Below, in pieces: positions 46,290-58,440 of a DNA stretch of 64,000 bases. Position 1 is the stretch's first letter; each line of letters begins with the position of its first letter. The notes below the pieces were generated by a model. The model was not told where the DNA came from, did no database searches, and saw only the letters and a list, made by a program, of their open reading frames with translations. The stretch is taken from the NCBI GenBank assembly GCA_017163975.1, contig JAFFSR010000243.1:1488001-1552000 (forward strand). Reading direction: 5' to 3'. Source of the stretch: Anastatus disparis. Lineage: Eukaryota; Arthropoda; Insecta; Hymenoptera; Eupelmidae. The position numbers and the translations under genes were made by a program.

Positions 46290-47560
46290 CAAAAGTGAAA
46301 GAACTGTCTTCGGACAGTGATAAGGAATATGTTCCCATTGGTAAAGAGAAAAGCAAAAAAAAGAACTCTTCAGCTCAACTTAATGACATGTTTAGGTATG
46401 CTGGATTAGCAAAAGATACAGCTGAATTAATGGCTTCTTAATTAAAGTCTTTCAATGTATTAGAAAAAAAAGTAAACGTTAGATTTTATCAAAACCGAGA
46501 AGAAGCGTTTCGAGCATACTTCACTAGCGAATATGACCAAGAGTATTGCACCGATGACTTATTAATGAGTTTAAACCGAATTAATATAAGCCAGAAGAGT
46601 GGAGGTTATTTATCGATTCATCTAAGCAAAGCTTGAAGGCAGTTCTTCTTCACAACACGAATAAGTATGCTCTGTTACCATTGGCTCATTCAACTGTACT
46701 CAAAGAAGAATACTGTAACATCGAATAGGTTTTAAATAAAATAAAGTATAGTGAGCATGAATGGTTAATTTGCGGAGACCTGAAAATATTGTTCATAATA
46801 CTAAGTCAACAATCAGGTTTTACCAAGTATCCATGCTATTCATACATGTTTGACAGTCAAAATAGAGCAAAACACTATAATACAAAAGTGTGGCCAGCGA
46901 GACCATCACTTACTCCAGGTTCCAGCAATGTCATCAAACGTCCTTTTGTCGATCCTAGCAAAATCCTTTTACCATCTTTACATATTAAATTAGGGCTGAT
47001 GAAACAATTCGTTAAAGCTCTCGATAAAGAAGGACGATGCTTCAAATACTCAGAAACCATATTTACGATTATAACTCTGGTTAAATTAAAGGAAGGTATC
47101 TTTGATGGAGCGCGAATTCGCAAAATGTTCAGGGACAAAGAATTCGTCAAAAGTATAAATGATACCGGGAAGGCAGCCTGATTGAGTGTTAAAGCTGTCG
47201 CAACAATATTTAATTTCTTCGTAACAATAAAAATGAGAATTACAAGAGCATCGTAGATACTATGGAACAAAATTTTAAAAAATTAGGTTGCTTAATGAAT
47301 TTAAAACTCCATTTTCTTCATTCGCACATTAATGGATTTCTACCAGTCCTTGGTGACTAAATTGAAGAGCATAATGAAGAATTTTATCAGGATATGAAGA
47401 AATTTGAACGTAGATAGCAAGGGAAATGTAGCGTAAACATGATGGCGGACTATTGCTGGATGCTAAAAAGAGGAGTACAACCTAATAAGAAAAAGAGGTG
47501 GAGGAATCCTTTGCATAGGTCGTTCGAAGACAATCGTATACGCAAGTCTAAGTCAATTTA
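46290..47560 (+). pseudogene. Relic of an uncharacterised arthropod multicopy protein
   Basis: Successive frames give AQLNDMFRYAGLAKDTAEL, a VNVRFYQNREEAFRAYFT stretch, W-LFIDSSKQSLKAVLLHNT, EHEWLICGDLKIL, GFTKYPCYSYMFDSQNR, KILLPSLHIKLGLMKQFVKA, LKEGIFDGARIRKM and, near the end, a VNMMADYCWMLKR block. From memory, this order matches a protein found in many copies in arthropod genomes, without a known function or named domain that I can cite. At least five stops or frameshifts are present (for example TAA near 46440, TAG near 46727, TGA near 47180). The longest piece is 46789-47181. Confidence 0.65.
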
Positions 47561-47579
47561 GCTCTTAAGCAAATTAACT

Positions 47580-48015
47580 TTTGAGTAGTTTTTTAAGGTT
47601 ATCTTCAAAATTAGTCGGTCAAATCTCTATTTCCATAAAAAATTTAAATTAGGCCAGAATACAGAAAAATATAGCGTTTTTGATGGGCTGGAAACAATGC
47701 GTTTTGTTGTTTTCACTTTTTTGCACAGAAACACTGCTTTTCAACAGTTTTTTGAAGTTATGTTCAAAATTAGGCGGTCGACTCTCTTTTCCCATAACAA
47801 TTTCGGATGAAGCAGGGCAAAATGCATAAAAGTAAGCGTTTTTTATGTGCTGGAAACAATGTGTTTTGTTCTTCTCACGTTTTCGCACAGAAACACTGCT
47901 TTTAAAACAGTTTTTTGAAGTTATGTTAAAAATATGCGGCCAATCTCCTGCTTTTGACGCCGCATTTAGATTCAGCAGGAAAAAATACAAAAGAAAAGTA
48001 TAGTCTCCATCCCAG
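47580..48015. repeat. ~165 bp tandem repeat, 2.6 copies
   Basis: Each unit has AGTTTTTTGAAGTTATGTTC, AAAATTAGGCGGTC, GGGCTGGAAACAATG and TTGCACAGAAACACTGCTTT. On the minus strand a frame stays open through the units and repeats a SSVSVxKxENNKTHCFQ-like phrase, so the period is a multiple of three. Confidence 0.85.
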
Positions 48016-48019
48016 AAAC

Positions 48020-48309
48020 GACAACTTGCATGCGTATGTGTGTATGTGCATGTAAACATGCGTATGTGTGTATGTGCATGTAAACATGCGTATGTGTGTA
48101 TGTGTATGTAAGCGCGTGTATGTCTGTATGTGCATGTGTGTATGTGCGTATGTCTATTTAAGCATGTGTATGTGTGTGTGTGTATAGATGTATGTGTATG
48201 TGTGTACGTGTACGTAAGCATGTGTATATGGTAGGATGTGTAAGTGTGTATGTGTGTATGTGAGGATGTGTATGTGTGTATGTGTGTATGTGAGTATGTG
48301 TATGTCCCA

Positions 48310-48363
<54 letters not shown>

Positions 48364-49198
48364 ATGTACGTGTGTGTATGCGTACGTGTGTATGTTTATG
48401 TATAAGTGTATGTGTGTATGTGTGTGTCTGTGAGTATGTTTATGTATAAATGTATGTGTGTATGTGTGTGTATGTGAGTATGTATGAAGGTGTATGTGTG
48501 TATGTGTATGTAAGCATGCGTATGTGTATGTGTGTATATGTGTATGTGTGTATGTGTATGTGCGTATGTGTGTGTATGTGTTTATAAGCATGAGTATGTA
48601 TGTGTATGTATGTATGTGTATGTGTGTATGTGCGTATGTGTATGTAAGCATGTGCATGTGTGTATATTTATGTGTGTATTTTTATGTGTGTATGTGCATG
48701 TGTGTATGCGTATGTGTATGTGTGTATATGTATGTGTGTTTGTGTGTATGTGTGTATATGTATGCGTGTATGTGTATTTGAATGTGTGTATGTGTATGCG
48801 TGTATGTGTATTTGAATGTGTGTATGGGTATCTGTGTATATGTGTATGTAAAGGTGAGTATGTGTATGTGTATGTATGTGTATGTGTATGTATGTGTATG
48901 TGTGTATGTGCGTATATGTGCATGTGTATGTGTGTATTTGCGTGTATGTGTATGTGTATGTGTGTATGTGCGTGTATGTGTATGTGTGTATGTGTGCATG
49001 TGTATGTGTGTATGTGTGTATGTGCATGTTTTCATGTCTATGTATGCATGTGTACGTCTGTATGTGTTTGTCTATGTGTGAATGCGTATGTGTGTATCTG
49101 TGTGTGTTTACGTGTATTTGTTTATGTGTAGGTGCGTATCTATATATGTGTATGTGTATAAGAGTACGTGCATGTATGTGTATGTGTATATACATATA
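48020..49198. repeat. TATGTG-rich minisatellite with TA run
   Basis: Over 1 kb of (TATGTG)/(TGTATG) variants, with a (TA)n run at 48312-48352. Long frames on both strands (C/V/Y and H/T repeats) come from the repeat. Confidence 0.95.
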
Positions 49199-50156
49199 AG
49201 TGAAAAAGTGGCAAATGATATGTGCACAAGAAAAAATATTAATAATGTTCCACTCATATAATAGTAGTAATATAAATTAACAAAGAAATTTTTCTTCGCG
49301 GCTAGAAGCTAGTCAGGTCTAGGGTCTAATTATAATATAATTTTGTCATAAACTATATATGTGTGTGTATGAGTATTCGTATATTTGTATGCGCGTATCT
49401 ATATAAGTGCAAGTGTATGAGAATATCTGTATGAATGCATGTATGTCTATATATAAGTAAAAAAGTTGCAACAGATATGTGCGGAAGAAAAAAGTCTTGA
49501 ATTTTCACTTTAATATAATAGTAGTAATGTTAGTTAACACAGCAATTTTTCTTGTCTAGAAGCTAGTTAATTCTAGGCTTCAATGATAAGAAAATTATGT
49601 CATAAACCATATGTGTGTATGTGTGTGTATGTGTGCATGTGTATGAGAGAACGTGTATGTATGTATGTATATATGTGTATATATATAAGTGAAAAAGTCG
49701 CAAAAGATATGAGCAACAGAGAAAAAAAGTCTTAATAATTTACTTTAATACAATAGTAATAATGTAAGTTAAAGAATTTTTTTTTTGTTTAGAAGCCTTC
49801 ACTCTGGGCTCTAATTATAATATTATGTCATGAATTATATGTGTGTATGTGTATTTCTGTGCGTATTTGTATATGTGTATGAGGTTAGGTGTATGTATGT
49901 ATATGTGTATGTGTGCATAGATACAAGTGATAAAATCGCAAATGATATGTGCGGTAGAAAAAAAAGTCTTAATGTTTACTCTAATATAATAGTAGTAATG
50001 GTTAGTTACCAAAGAAATTTTTTTATGTCTAGAAGCTAGTCAACTCTAGGCTCTAATTATAATAAAATTAAGTTATAAACCATATGTGTGTATGTGTGTG
50101 TATGTATGAGTGTATGTGTGTATGTGTATATGTGTATGTGTGTATGTGTATGCATA

Positions 50157-50187
<31 letters not shown>

Positions 50188-50290
50188 GTATTCATATGCG
50201 TGTATATATAAGTGAAAAATTCGCAAAAAATATGTGCGCGAGAAAAAAAGAAGTCTTAATGTTTAACTTTAATATAATAGTAGTAATTTT
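49199..50290 (+). repeat. ~230-285 bp satellite, 4.3 copies
   Basis: Units start near 49199, 49457, 49690, 49926 and 50211 with AAGTGAAAAAGTCGCAAA and GATATGTGCG. They continue with TTTAATATAATAGTAGTAAT, AAATTTTTCTTGTCTAGAAG and CTAGGCTCTAATTATAA, and close with a TGTGTATG tract of variable length. Unit length varies mainly in that tract. Confidence 0.9.
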
Positions 50291-51179
50291 ATATAACAAA
50301 TACGATACTTATGAATTCAGTAAATCAAATTCAATGTTTCTAGTATAAAAAATTCTAATTCCAATAGTTCAAATATAAATAATTATAATTTCTTTATTTA
50401 AAATACGATAACATTTCATTTAAATTTTTGAAAATGAACGTGTTATATCATATTTATTTTTAAAAATTATACAATACATACAATCTCAATATAACAGTTT
50501 TATTTTTCTAAATTAACGTTTCTTTAAATTCTATTAATTCCTAATGCCTTTAATTTCGGATTAAATTACTTCTAATTTTATGAATATAAAATAATATAAA
50601 AATATTTTAAATTAGAATGATTTCTATCACTTGCAATGAATCATTTATTCATTACAATTTGAATTAAACTTTAGTTGATTTTTTTTTTATTTTAATAATT
50701 TCTTTAGTTACAGTTTTCTTTAAGTTCTGAGGTCTTTAGTTTCTAGTTTCTTAAGTTTCATGTGCTAATAATCGTATCAAATTATAAAAATCCTTATAAA
50801 TTATAATAAATCATTCATCTGGTAACATTCCATCACATTCCTTTATACTAATTTTCTTGATTCCAAAATTCCTTTGATAAAGCTTTTTTGATTCTAAATT
50901 TTATTTATTAATGGTTTTTCCAAATAAAAATGAAATATAACAATTTTTTAATAATTTTAATTATATTTAAATTAATTAATGAATAATAATTTTTATAATT
51001 TTACTGTAAATACTTACAAAAATATATCAAAATTCAATTGAAAACAAATAGAAAATAGAATTTATTTAATTATTTCATTTTAATAAATAAAAAACTATAA
51101 AAAAATCCAAAATATAAATAACAATGAAAATGAAAATGATAAATAAATTAAAAATGAACTTTAACTAAATCATTTAAAT
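50291..51179. other. AT-rich DNA
   Basis: No gene, RNA or ordered repeat seen. Confidence 0.6.
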
Positions 51180-53359
51180 ATTCAATTCACTACTAGATTA
51201 AACTATTATGACCCACATAGCATGAAATGTTTATGAAAGCTTTCAGAAATATTTGCAAGGAAAGAATGAAAGATTTCAAACATCTTTCGATGAAAGATTG
51301 TTGAAAGCCCGCTATGTCCGCCTGATGGACTGCAAATGAATATTTCAATGAGAGTTTTATAAAAGATTTCAACAAGATTTAATAAAATATTTCAAATAAC
51401 TATTTAGGAAATATTTATGCAATATTTCAAAGCAATATTTGAACAATCAAATGAATCTTTCATGAAAAATTTATGAAAGATTTCAGCAATACTTACGGTA
51501 ATATTTCAAGAAAATATTTATAAAAGATTTCTACAATCTCTTATTGCAAGATTATCACAGTTTTCAAAATCTTTCATGAAAGATTTATGAAATATTTCTA
51601 CAATATTTACGAAAATATTTCAAGGAAATCTTTCTGAAAGATTGATGGAATATTTCATTGCAAGATTATCACTAGTATAGAAATCTTTTATGAAAGATTT
51701 ATGAAATATTTCTCCTTTCTTTCAGAAATATATTTACTGTACATATCGATGAAATCTTTCATTAGCCTTTTGTGAAAAGTTTTAAACGGAAAGGTTGTTG
51801 AAAGCCCACTATGTCCACCTGAGAGACTGCAAATAAATATTTCAATGAAAGTTTTCTGAAAGATTCCAACAATATTTTCTAAAATATTTCAAATAAATAT
51901 TTAAGAAATATTCATGCAATATTTCGAAGCAATATTTAATCAATTGAATAAATCTTTCATAAAAGATTTATGAAAGATTTCAGCAATATTTAAAGTAATA
52001 TTTCAAGAAAATCTTTTTGAAAGATTTCTACAATCTTTCATCGCAGGATTATTAACGTCATAGAAATCTTTCATTAAAGATTTATGAATGATTTCAGCAA
52101 TATTTACGATAAAATATTTCAAAAAAATATTTCTGAAAGATTTTTACAATCATTCGGTGATATCGATATATCATACACACACGCGCGCGCGCGCTCGCAC
52201 GCACACACACACACACACACATATTTACCATAATCATAATTTTTATTAACATAATACTATATTATATTTCATCACATTATACTTCTACATGAAATACATA
52301 TCCGCATATATTATTTTACATTCACTTATAAAGTCGCATTTACATTCGATAAGATAAGCGCTGTCCATGCATGCACTAATCAGAGCTTTTGCCTTATATA
52401 GTAAGTGAGGTATCTTCTTACCACTTGAGGACAAAACGCGCATTGAACGCGTGTCCTCCTATCGGCAAAATTAGGAAACTCAATCTTTGCAAAAAAATAA
52501 CTCCTAAAAATATTTCATTGAAAGATTTCTGAAATACTTTAACAAGATTTCAAAATCATTTCGAATAAATATTTACACAATATTTCAAGGCCAGATTTAA
52601 GCAATCGAATAAATCTTTCATTGCAATATTGTAACCATCATAGAAATCTTTCATGAAAGATTTATGAAAGATTTCAGCAATATCAACAGTAATATTTCGG
52701 GAAAATATTTTTGAAATATTTCTACAATCTTTCATTGCAATATTATCAGAGTTACAAAAAATCTTTCATGAAAGATTTATGAAAGATTTCAGCAATATTT
52801 ACGGTAATATTTCAAGAAAATATTTATTAAAAATTTCCACAATCTTTCATTGCAAGATTATCACAGTTTTAAAAATCTTTAATGAAAGATTTATGAAAGA
52901 TTTCAACAATGTTTACGATAATATTTCAAGAAAATATTAATAAAAGATTTCTACAATCTTTTATTGTAAGATTATCACAGCTTGAAAAATCTTTAATGAA
53001 AGATTTATGAAAGATTTTAGCAATATTTACAGTAATATTTCAAGAAAATTTTTATGAAATATTTCTACAATCTTTCATTGCAAGATTATCAGAGTTACAA
53101 AAATCGTTCATGGACGATTTATGAAAGATTTTAGCAATATTGACGGTAATATTTCAAGAAATTATTTATAAAAGATTTCTACAATCTTTCGTTGCAAGAT
53201 TACCACAGTTTTAAAAAACTTTCATGTAGGATTTATGAAAGATAGTGAAGGTTTTTGGCTGAAGCATGGAGAACCCTGGGAAGAAATCTTTTATAAATCT
53301 TTCAAATAGTTTTCCTGAAAAATTTCTATGAAAGCTTTCAGCAATCTTTTATTTTAGTC
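51180..53359. repeat. ~118-122 bp satellite rich in GAAAGATTTC, block 1
   Basis: Phrases such as TCTACAATCTTTCATTGCAA, AAATCTTTCATGAAAGATTT, ATGAAAGATTTCAGCAATAT and GTAATATTTCAAGAAAATAT repeat with a period of ~118-122 bp. Nearly every phrase contains GAAATATTTC, GAAAGATTTC or TTTCATGAAA. A non-array insert with an AC/CG microsatellite occupies about 52150-52500. Confidence 0.9.
52170..52222. repeat. (AC)n/(CG)n microsatellite
   Basis: CACACACGCGCGCGCGCG, then CACGCACACACACACACA, inside the satellite. Confidence 0.95.
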
Positions 53360-53362
53360 TAA

Positions 53363-54027
53363 CTAGGAGAGTATCAGACCTCGGGATCACGGATTTTGCT
53401 CAAACTTTGGGATAAGTTCTTAGATGTCAAAATATGAAAGGAAACAGAATTTTAGATCCCAACGCTCAATATTTCCCTAGTTACAGACAAATAAAGAAAA
53501 TCACTAAAAAAGTTATTAGATTTTCAAACGCTTACAGTTCCTTAGCATTGATACTTAGGAGAATGAAACTTTTTTTAAATCAAAGGCTGAGCTCAAATCC
53601 CTTCGAAATAGTAGTTATAGCATGTCAAAATATTATTTTTTCTCAAAGTTATAGCGTAATAAACATTAGACCCAATTTCAGCTTTTTTTATTAATTAATG
53701 ATTTAAAAAGAAAAATCAGGTCCAATCTTTATCACGCTATAACTTTGGGAAAAAATAATATTTTGACATGCTGTAACTACTATTTCGAAAGGATTTGAGC
53801 TCAGCTTCGATTTAAAAAAAGTTTCATGCTCCTAAGTATTAATGCTAAGGAACTGTAAGCGTTTGAAAATCTAGTAACTTTTTTAGTGATATTCTTTAAT
53901 TGCCTGTAACTAGGGAAATATTGAGCGTTGGGGTCTAAAATTCTGTTTCCTTCCATATTTTGACATCTGAAAACTTATCACAAAGTTTGAGCAAAATCCG
54001 TGATCCGGAGGTCTGATACTCTCCTAG
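53363..54027. mobile_element. TAA-flanked 665 bp MITE in satellite
   Basis: Arms of ~300 bp: CTAGGAGAGTATCAGACCTC at the left and the complement ending CTCCTAG at the right. TAA lies on both sides (53360-53362, 54028-54030). Neighbouring satellite units at 54219, 54461 and 54693 show the uninterrupted site AGTCTAAGTAAA with one TAA, which proves the 3 bp duplication. PIF/Harbinger-type mobilisation is inferred from TAA. It carries no transposase. Confidence 0.9.
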
Positions 54028-54030
54028 TAA

Positions 54031-54955
54031 GTAAACCAAAAATCTCACAGGGAAATATTGTTGAAAGATTTGATGAAATATTCCATGAAGCCTTCTTTGG
54101 AAGATTATTACTATATTTCCTTGCAATATTACATAAAAGATTTATGAAATATTGCGTCAAGATTTTTGGGAACAGCATGGAGAACGCTCAGGAGCAATCT
54201 TTCATCCCAGTCTAAGTAAACCATAAATCTTGCAGAAAAATATTTTCGAAAGATTTCATGAAATATTCCGTGAAGCCTTCTTTGTGAGATTGCTACTACA
54301 TTTCCTTGCAATATTATATTAAAGATTTGTAAAAGATTGCGTGAAAGTTTTGAGCTACAGTAGGGAAAACGTATAAGAGAAATCTTGCATAAATCTTTCA
54401 AACATGTTTCCTGAAAGATTTCTATGAAAGCTTCCAACAATCTTTCATCGCAGTCTAAGTAAACCAAAAATCTTGCAGTGAAATATTGTTGAAAGAATTA
54501 TGAAATATTCCATGAAGCCTTCTCTGTAAGATCGCTAATATATTTCCTTGCAATATTGCATAAAAGATTTATGAAAGATTGCGTGAAGGTTTCGAGGTTC
54601 AGCAAGGAGAACGCCTGTGAGAAATCTTTCATAAATCTTTCAACCATGTTTCGTGAAAACTTTCTTTGAAAGCTTTTAGCAATCTTTCATTGTAGTCTAA
54701 GTAAATCAATAATCTTGCAGAGAAATATTGTTGAAAGATTTATGAAATATTTTTTGTAATGTTTCATCGAGATTTCATGAAACATTTCAATATAAAATTA
54801 CTGCAATATTGCTGAAAGATTTCATTAAAAGATTTTTCATTCGTCCGTTATATCTTACTACTAGATATTTCAACAATATTTATAAAATATTTTTAAGAAA
54901 TCTTTTACTAAAAGATTTTGAAATGTTTCATTGTTTTATTTCATGCTATGTGGGG
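54031..54955. repeat. GAAAGATTTC satellite, block 2
   Basis: Continues after the MITE with a longer period of ~245-250 bp marked by CAGTCTAAGTAAACCAAAAA, AATATTGTTGAAAGATTTAT and ATTCCATGAAGCCTTCTTTG. It ends near 54950 in TTTCATGCTATGTGGGGAAT. Confidence 0.85.
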
Positions 54956-55387
54956 AATTAAATTAATAATCGATAATTTTCTTGTCGTATTTAGTTACGT
55001 GCATATACCCACACGAATGAACATGAAATGAGAATTTAAATAACGCATCAAAATACATTAATCACCCTTGCTCTAATATATTCTAAATTTTTTTTCTAAA
55101 TAAAAAGAAAGGGAAAAAAGAGAGGAAAAGAAAATAAGGTATAATAACAAACTTTTAATACAAATTTACAAAATGTTTAAAAGGCTGACGTTTATGGATG
55201 GTCGATCGCATTTCTCAGTAATTGTAATAATAATAAACACGCACAAATAAACCACATCAATATTTCATATAATAATTTTCTATTTATTTGTTTCAAATTT
55301 TCATAGCAATCACCTTACATTAAATTTATGTAGGTTATGCAAATACATAACACATACAAATATAAATTAAATGTAATAATCTTATAT
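54956..55387. other. AT-rich DNA
   Basis: No recognised feature. Confidence 0.6.
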
Positions 55388-55830
55388 TATATTAAAGTGA
55401 AACCACTTTTTTCCGTTTCTCCGGTTTTCCAGTTCTCCGGTTCTCCGCATTTTTTAAATTGGTCTAATTTTTAGGTGATAAAAGTAGCAATTTTTTATTG
55501 GATCCTATATAATTAGTACTTGTTAGTCAAAAGCTTTTTTTTGGGGCCCTTCTCTTTTTTATTCTTATATTTTCTTGGACACTATATTTTTTTGAGTCTT
55601 ATTTTTTTGGGCCTTATATTTTTTTGGGCTCAATATATTTTTGATTCTTATATCTTTATGGGCTTTATATTTTTCTGGGCCTTATTTTTTTCGGCCTTAA
55701 ATTTTTCCAGATTCTATATTTTTTTGGGCTCGTTATTTCTCTAGGCCTAATATTTTTCAGAGTCCTATTTTCTATGTGCCTTATTTTTTTTAGGCCTCTT
55801 ATTTTTTGGACCAAATATTTATAAATAATT
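55388..55830 (-). repeat. Inverted second copy of GGGCCC array with flank
   Basis: The flank 55388-55535 is the complement of 2399-2537. It is followed by ~290 bp of TTTTTTGGGCCTTATATTTT-type units, the complement of the 640-2440 array but more degraded. Confidence 0.8.
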
Positions 55831-55984
55831 TTATAAATAATTTTATACGTCGTTGTATTTTACCTACTAGTACCAGACAGAGTATATATCCCAAGGCCGA
55901 AAAAAAATGTCTATGTCTATGTCTCTCTCACCCTTTCTTGCTATCTCTCTTCCTTTCTCGCCCTCTCTTGCTCTTTCAACTTAT

Positions 55985-56551
55985 CAGTAACCTTCTTTTT
56001 TCTCTAATTTCATTTTTGTTATCCTAGTATTAATTAATTTTTCTTTATATTTATTTGGTTGTTTTTCTTTAATTTCTATATAAGCTTGTTTCTTACGTAA
56101 AGCCTCATTTGCACTCATTTTTTCTAATTTACCAGTATTTTTTTCCAATTTCATTCTCGTCATCTTATCAATATTTAATATTTTTTCATATTTATATAGT
56201 CAATCTTCTTTTATTTTCATATTATTTTCTTTTACGTAAACATTACGAACACGCCTTAGTTCTAATTTATCACTATTTTTTTTCTGCATTTTCATAATCA
56301 TGTCTTTTTCTAAACTTTCTTTATATTAATTCTATTGTTCTGTTACCATTTTCATATCAAATCCTGGCATACATAAACCTCCTTTGTCGTCTATTTCTTT
56401 TAACTTCATTATCATTATTTAATTTAATTTCATCAGTCTTAATTTTAATATCGTTACAATTTATGTGGATATGATCGAAATCCATTAAATCATCATTTGA
56501 TTTAAAAAAAATTGTATCTGAAATGTCATTGTCAATTTTCATCTGGATCAT
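55985..56551 (-). pseudogene. Lys-rich coding relic with ~125-140 bp repeats
   Basis: On the minus strand an ATG at 56551 opens an acidic 64-codon frame with an Arg-rich end (KRNRRQRRFMYARI). After a frame change, a Lys/Glu-rich reading continues to about 55985 with only two stops and repeats a phrase like KYEKILNIDKMTRMKLEKNT followed by LRKKQAYIEIKE. Such basic repeats precede Helitron Rep proteins in some animals, but the link here is a guess. Confidence 0.35.
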
Positions 56552-56835
56552 TTTAAAATTTGAATTTTTCTATTCACGATACATTTCCATGATATTTTTG
56601 TTATGCTAATACATACATTTGTCAGTTTTTTCAAGAAGTTCAATCTTGGCAATCGCGGTGCTTTAGAGTAAATTTTAATAAAAACTTTATGTCACTTCAA
56701 AATTCCTTTTGAGAATGTTTTCTAGGTCCATTATAAACATTAAGGCATCATTTTTTTATCGGTTCATGTGGCTTATTTGGAGAGAAATAGATAGAAATAA
56801 AGAGAATATTTTGAAGCCAAACAATTTTATTTTAT
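56552..56835. other. No recognised feature
   Basis: AT-rich sequence without an assignable frame. Confidence 0.5.
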
Positions 56836-57040
56836 TTATAAAAAAAAATGCTCAAAAGTGATCGAAACGTAGGTATAATAGTAAAAATATAATAAAATTA
56901 AAGAATATTGGCCTTATGTTCTAAAGCTATTGGGCTCAAATATCGAAAATATTGTCGAAAAATAATTCTATAGAGACTTTCATATGGATATATAGCATTC
57001 AAAGAATGTAAATATTTACATCGATGCCATCTTCTAATAT
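56836..57040 (+). repeat. Dispersed repeat, inverted partner of 62685-62890
   Basis: TTTATAAAAAAAAATGCTC, AATATTGTCGAAAAATA and GAATGTAAATATTTACATCG recur in reverse complement at 62685-62890. The two copies are ~200 bp long and 5.7 kb apart. Confidence 0.75.
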
Positions 57041-57181
57041 ATTCTTCAATTTGTTGAAGATCATATCATATGTCAGATTTTGAACGATTCAGTCGTAATT
57101 TAAAATTTGCTTAACTAACAAGGACAGGTTCTCACCTTTAGGAAACAAACCTGGCTGATACAGCAGGTTCCGATACTTTAT

Positions 57182-57268
57182 TAGAAAAAAAAGAACCCGG
57201 GTTCTTTTTTTTCGTCTAATACCTTTTCGGTCTAGATGAGAAATGGTTAAATACCATTTCGTCTAACC
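57182..57268. other. Two adjacent perfect or near-perfect hairpins
   Basis: AGAAAAAAAAGAACCC faces GGGTTCTTTTTTTTC without a loop (57183-57212). Then TAGATGAGAAATGGT faces ACCATTTCGTCTA around TAAAT (57232-57266). No gene or tail supports a terminator reading in this eukaryotic context. Confidence 0.6.
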
Positions 57269-57439
57269 AGAGACTAAGATGAAAAATCGAATATATACTA
57301 AAAAAAGTACTTATAAAAACTTGATTAACAGAAAAAATAAAACTCTTACAGAAAAATATAAGAAAGATAAATAAGAGTATAAGTTTAATACTTTGATTTA
57401 AGCTTTGTTGCATCAGAAAATCTTGCCTAGTTTAAAAGT

Positions 57440-58315
57440 TATAGCTCACATAGCATAGAAGATTTCAATAAAATATTTTGAAATATTCTATTAGAATGTT
57501 TCAATGGAACCTTTCATGCAGATTCTAGGAAGTCTTTACAGAAGATATCTGAATATTCTACTGGAATTTCCATTGAAAGCTTCCAGGAATATTTATGGGA
57601 TAGTTCAAAGAAATGTTCGAAAAATTTTTTGAAATATTATATGTAATAGTTATCAAATATTCACAAAATATTTCATAGCAAGATTTAAGTAATTCTCGAG
57701 CGGAAAATTTCATGAAAGATTTTTAGGAATTCCAAAAAACTTTAAAATCGCAAGTGATCTTTCAGAAATATTTCACGGAATATTTCACAGAAAGATTTAA
57801 GTAATCCTCCAGAGGAATATTTCATAAAAGATTTGAGGAAGAATTCATTTCGGTGGAAGATTCCGAAAAACTTTCAAATCGTACAGCGCAGTATTTCATA
57901 AATCTTCCAGAAATATTCTACGAAATACTTAACAAAAAGATTGAAGTAATCTTCTAATGGAATATTTCATGAAAGATTTTAGGAAAATTCCATAAATATT
58001 TCGCTAGAAGATTCCGAAAAACTTTATAATCGTACAGTGGAATATTATATAAATCTTCCAGAAATATTTCACGAAATATTTCACAGAAAGATTTATGTAA
58101 TCTTTTACTGAAATATTTCACGAAAGATTTCAAGAAGATTCCATAAACATTTCGCTGAAAGATTCTGAAAAACTTCAAAATCGTCCAGCGGAATATTACA
58201 TAAATCTTCCAGTAATATTCCACGAAATATTTAATAGAAAGATTTAAATAAACTTCTAGTGGAATATTGTATGAAAGATTCTAGAAGGTTTCCATGAAGT
58301 TTTCGTTGGAAGGTT
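57440..58315. repeat. GAAATATTTC-type satellite, block 3
   Basis: Related to blocks 1 and 2 but with a period of ~150 bp marked by GATTCCGAAAAACTTTCAAA, TCGTACAGTGGAATATT and TTCCAGAAATATTTCACGAA. Four units are clear. Confidence 0.85.
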
Positions 58316-58440
58316 GCGCTTAACCATGACCATGACCATGATCATGATGGTCAGCCTTGGTCAAATCGATTTTTTCAAATGATATCCCGTAATTTCGATC
58401 CCGAGAATGGAAAGAGTGGAAAATTTTACGTTCAAGTATG
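58316..58440 (-). repeat. Single inverted unit of the GACCATGATCATGGTC satellite
   Basis: The complement of the 60360-61095 unit, with ACCATGACCATGATCATGAT, then TTCAAATGATATCCCG and TTTTACGTTCAAGTATGACC. Confidence 0.8.

Noticed and set aside
48020..49198. Long overlapping open frames on both strands (up to 199 codons)
   Set aside because: They are products of the TATGTG repeat (C/V/Y on one strand, H/T on the other) and occur in several frames at once.
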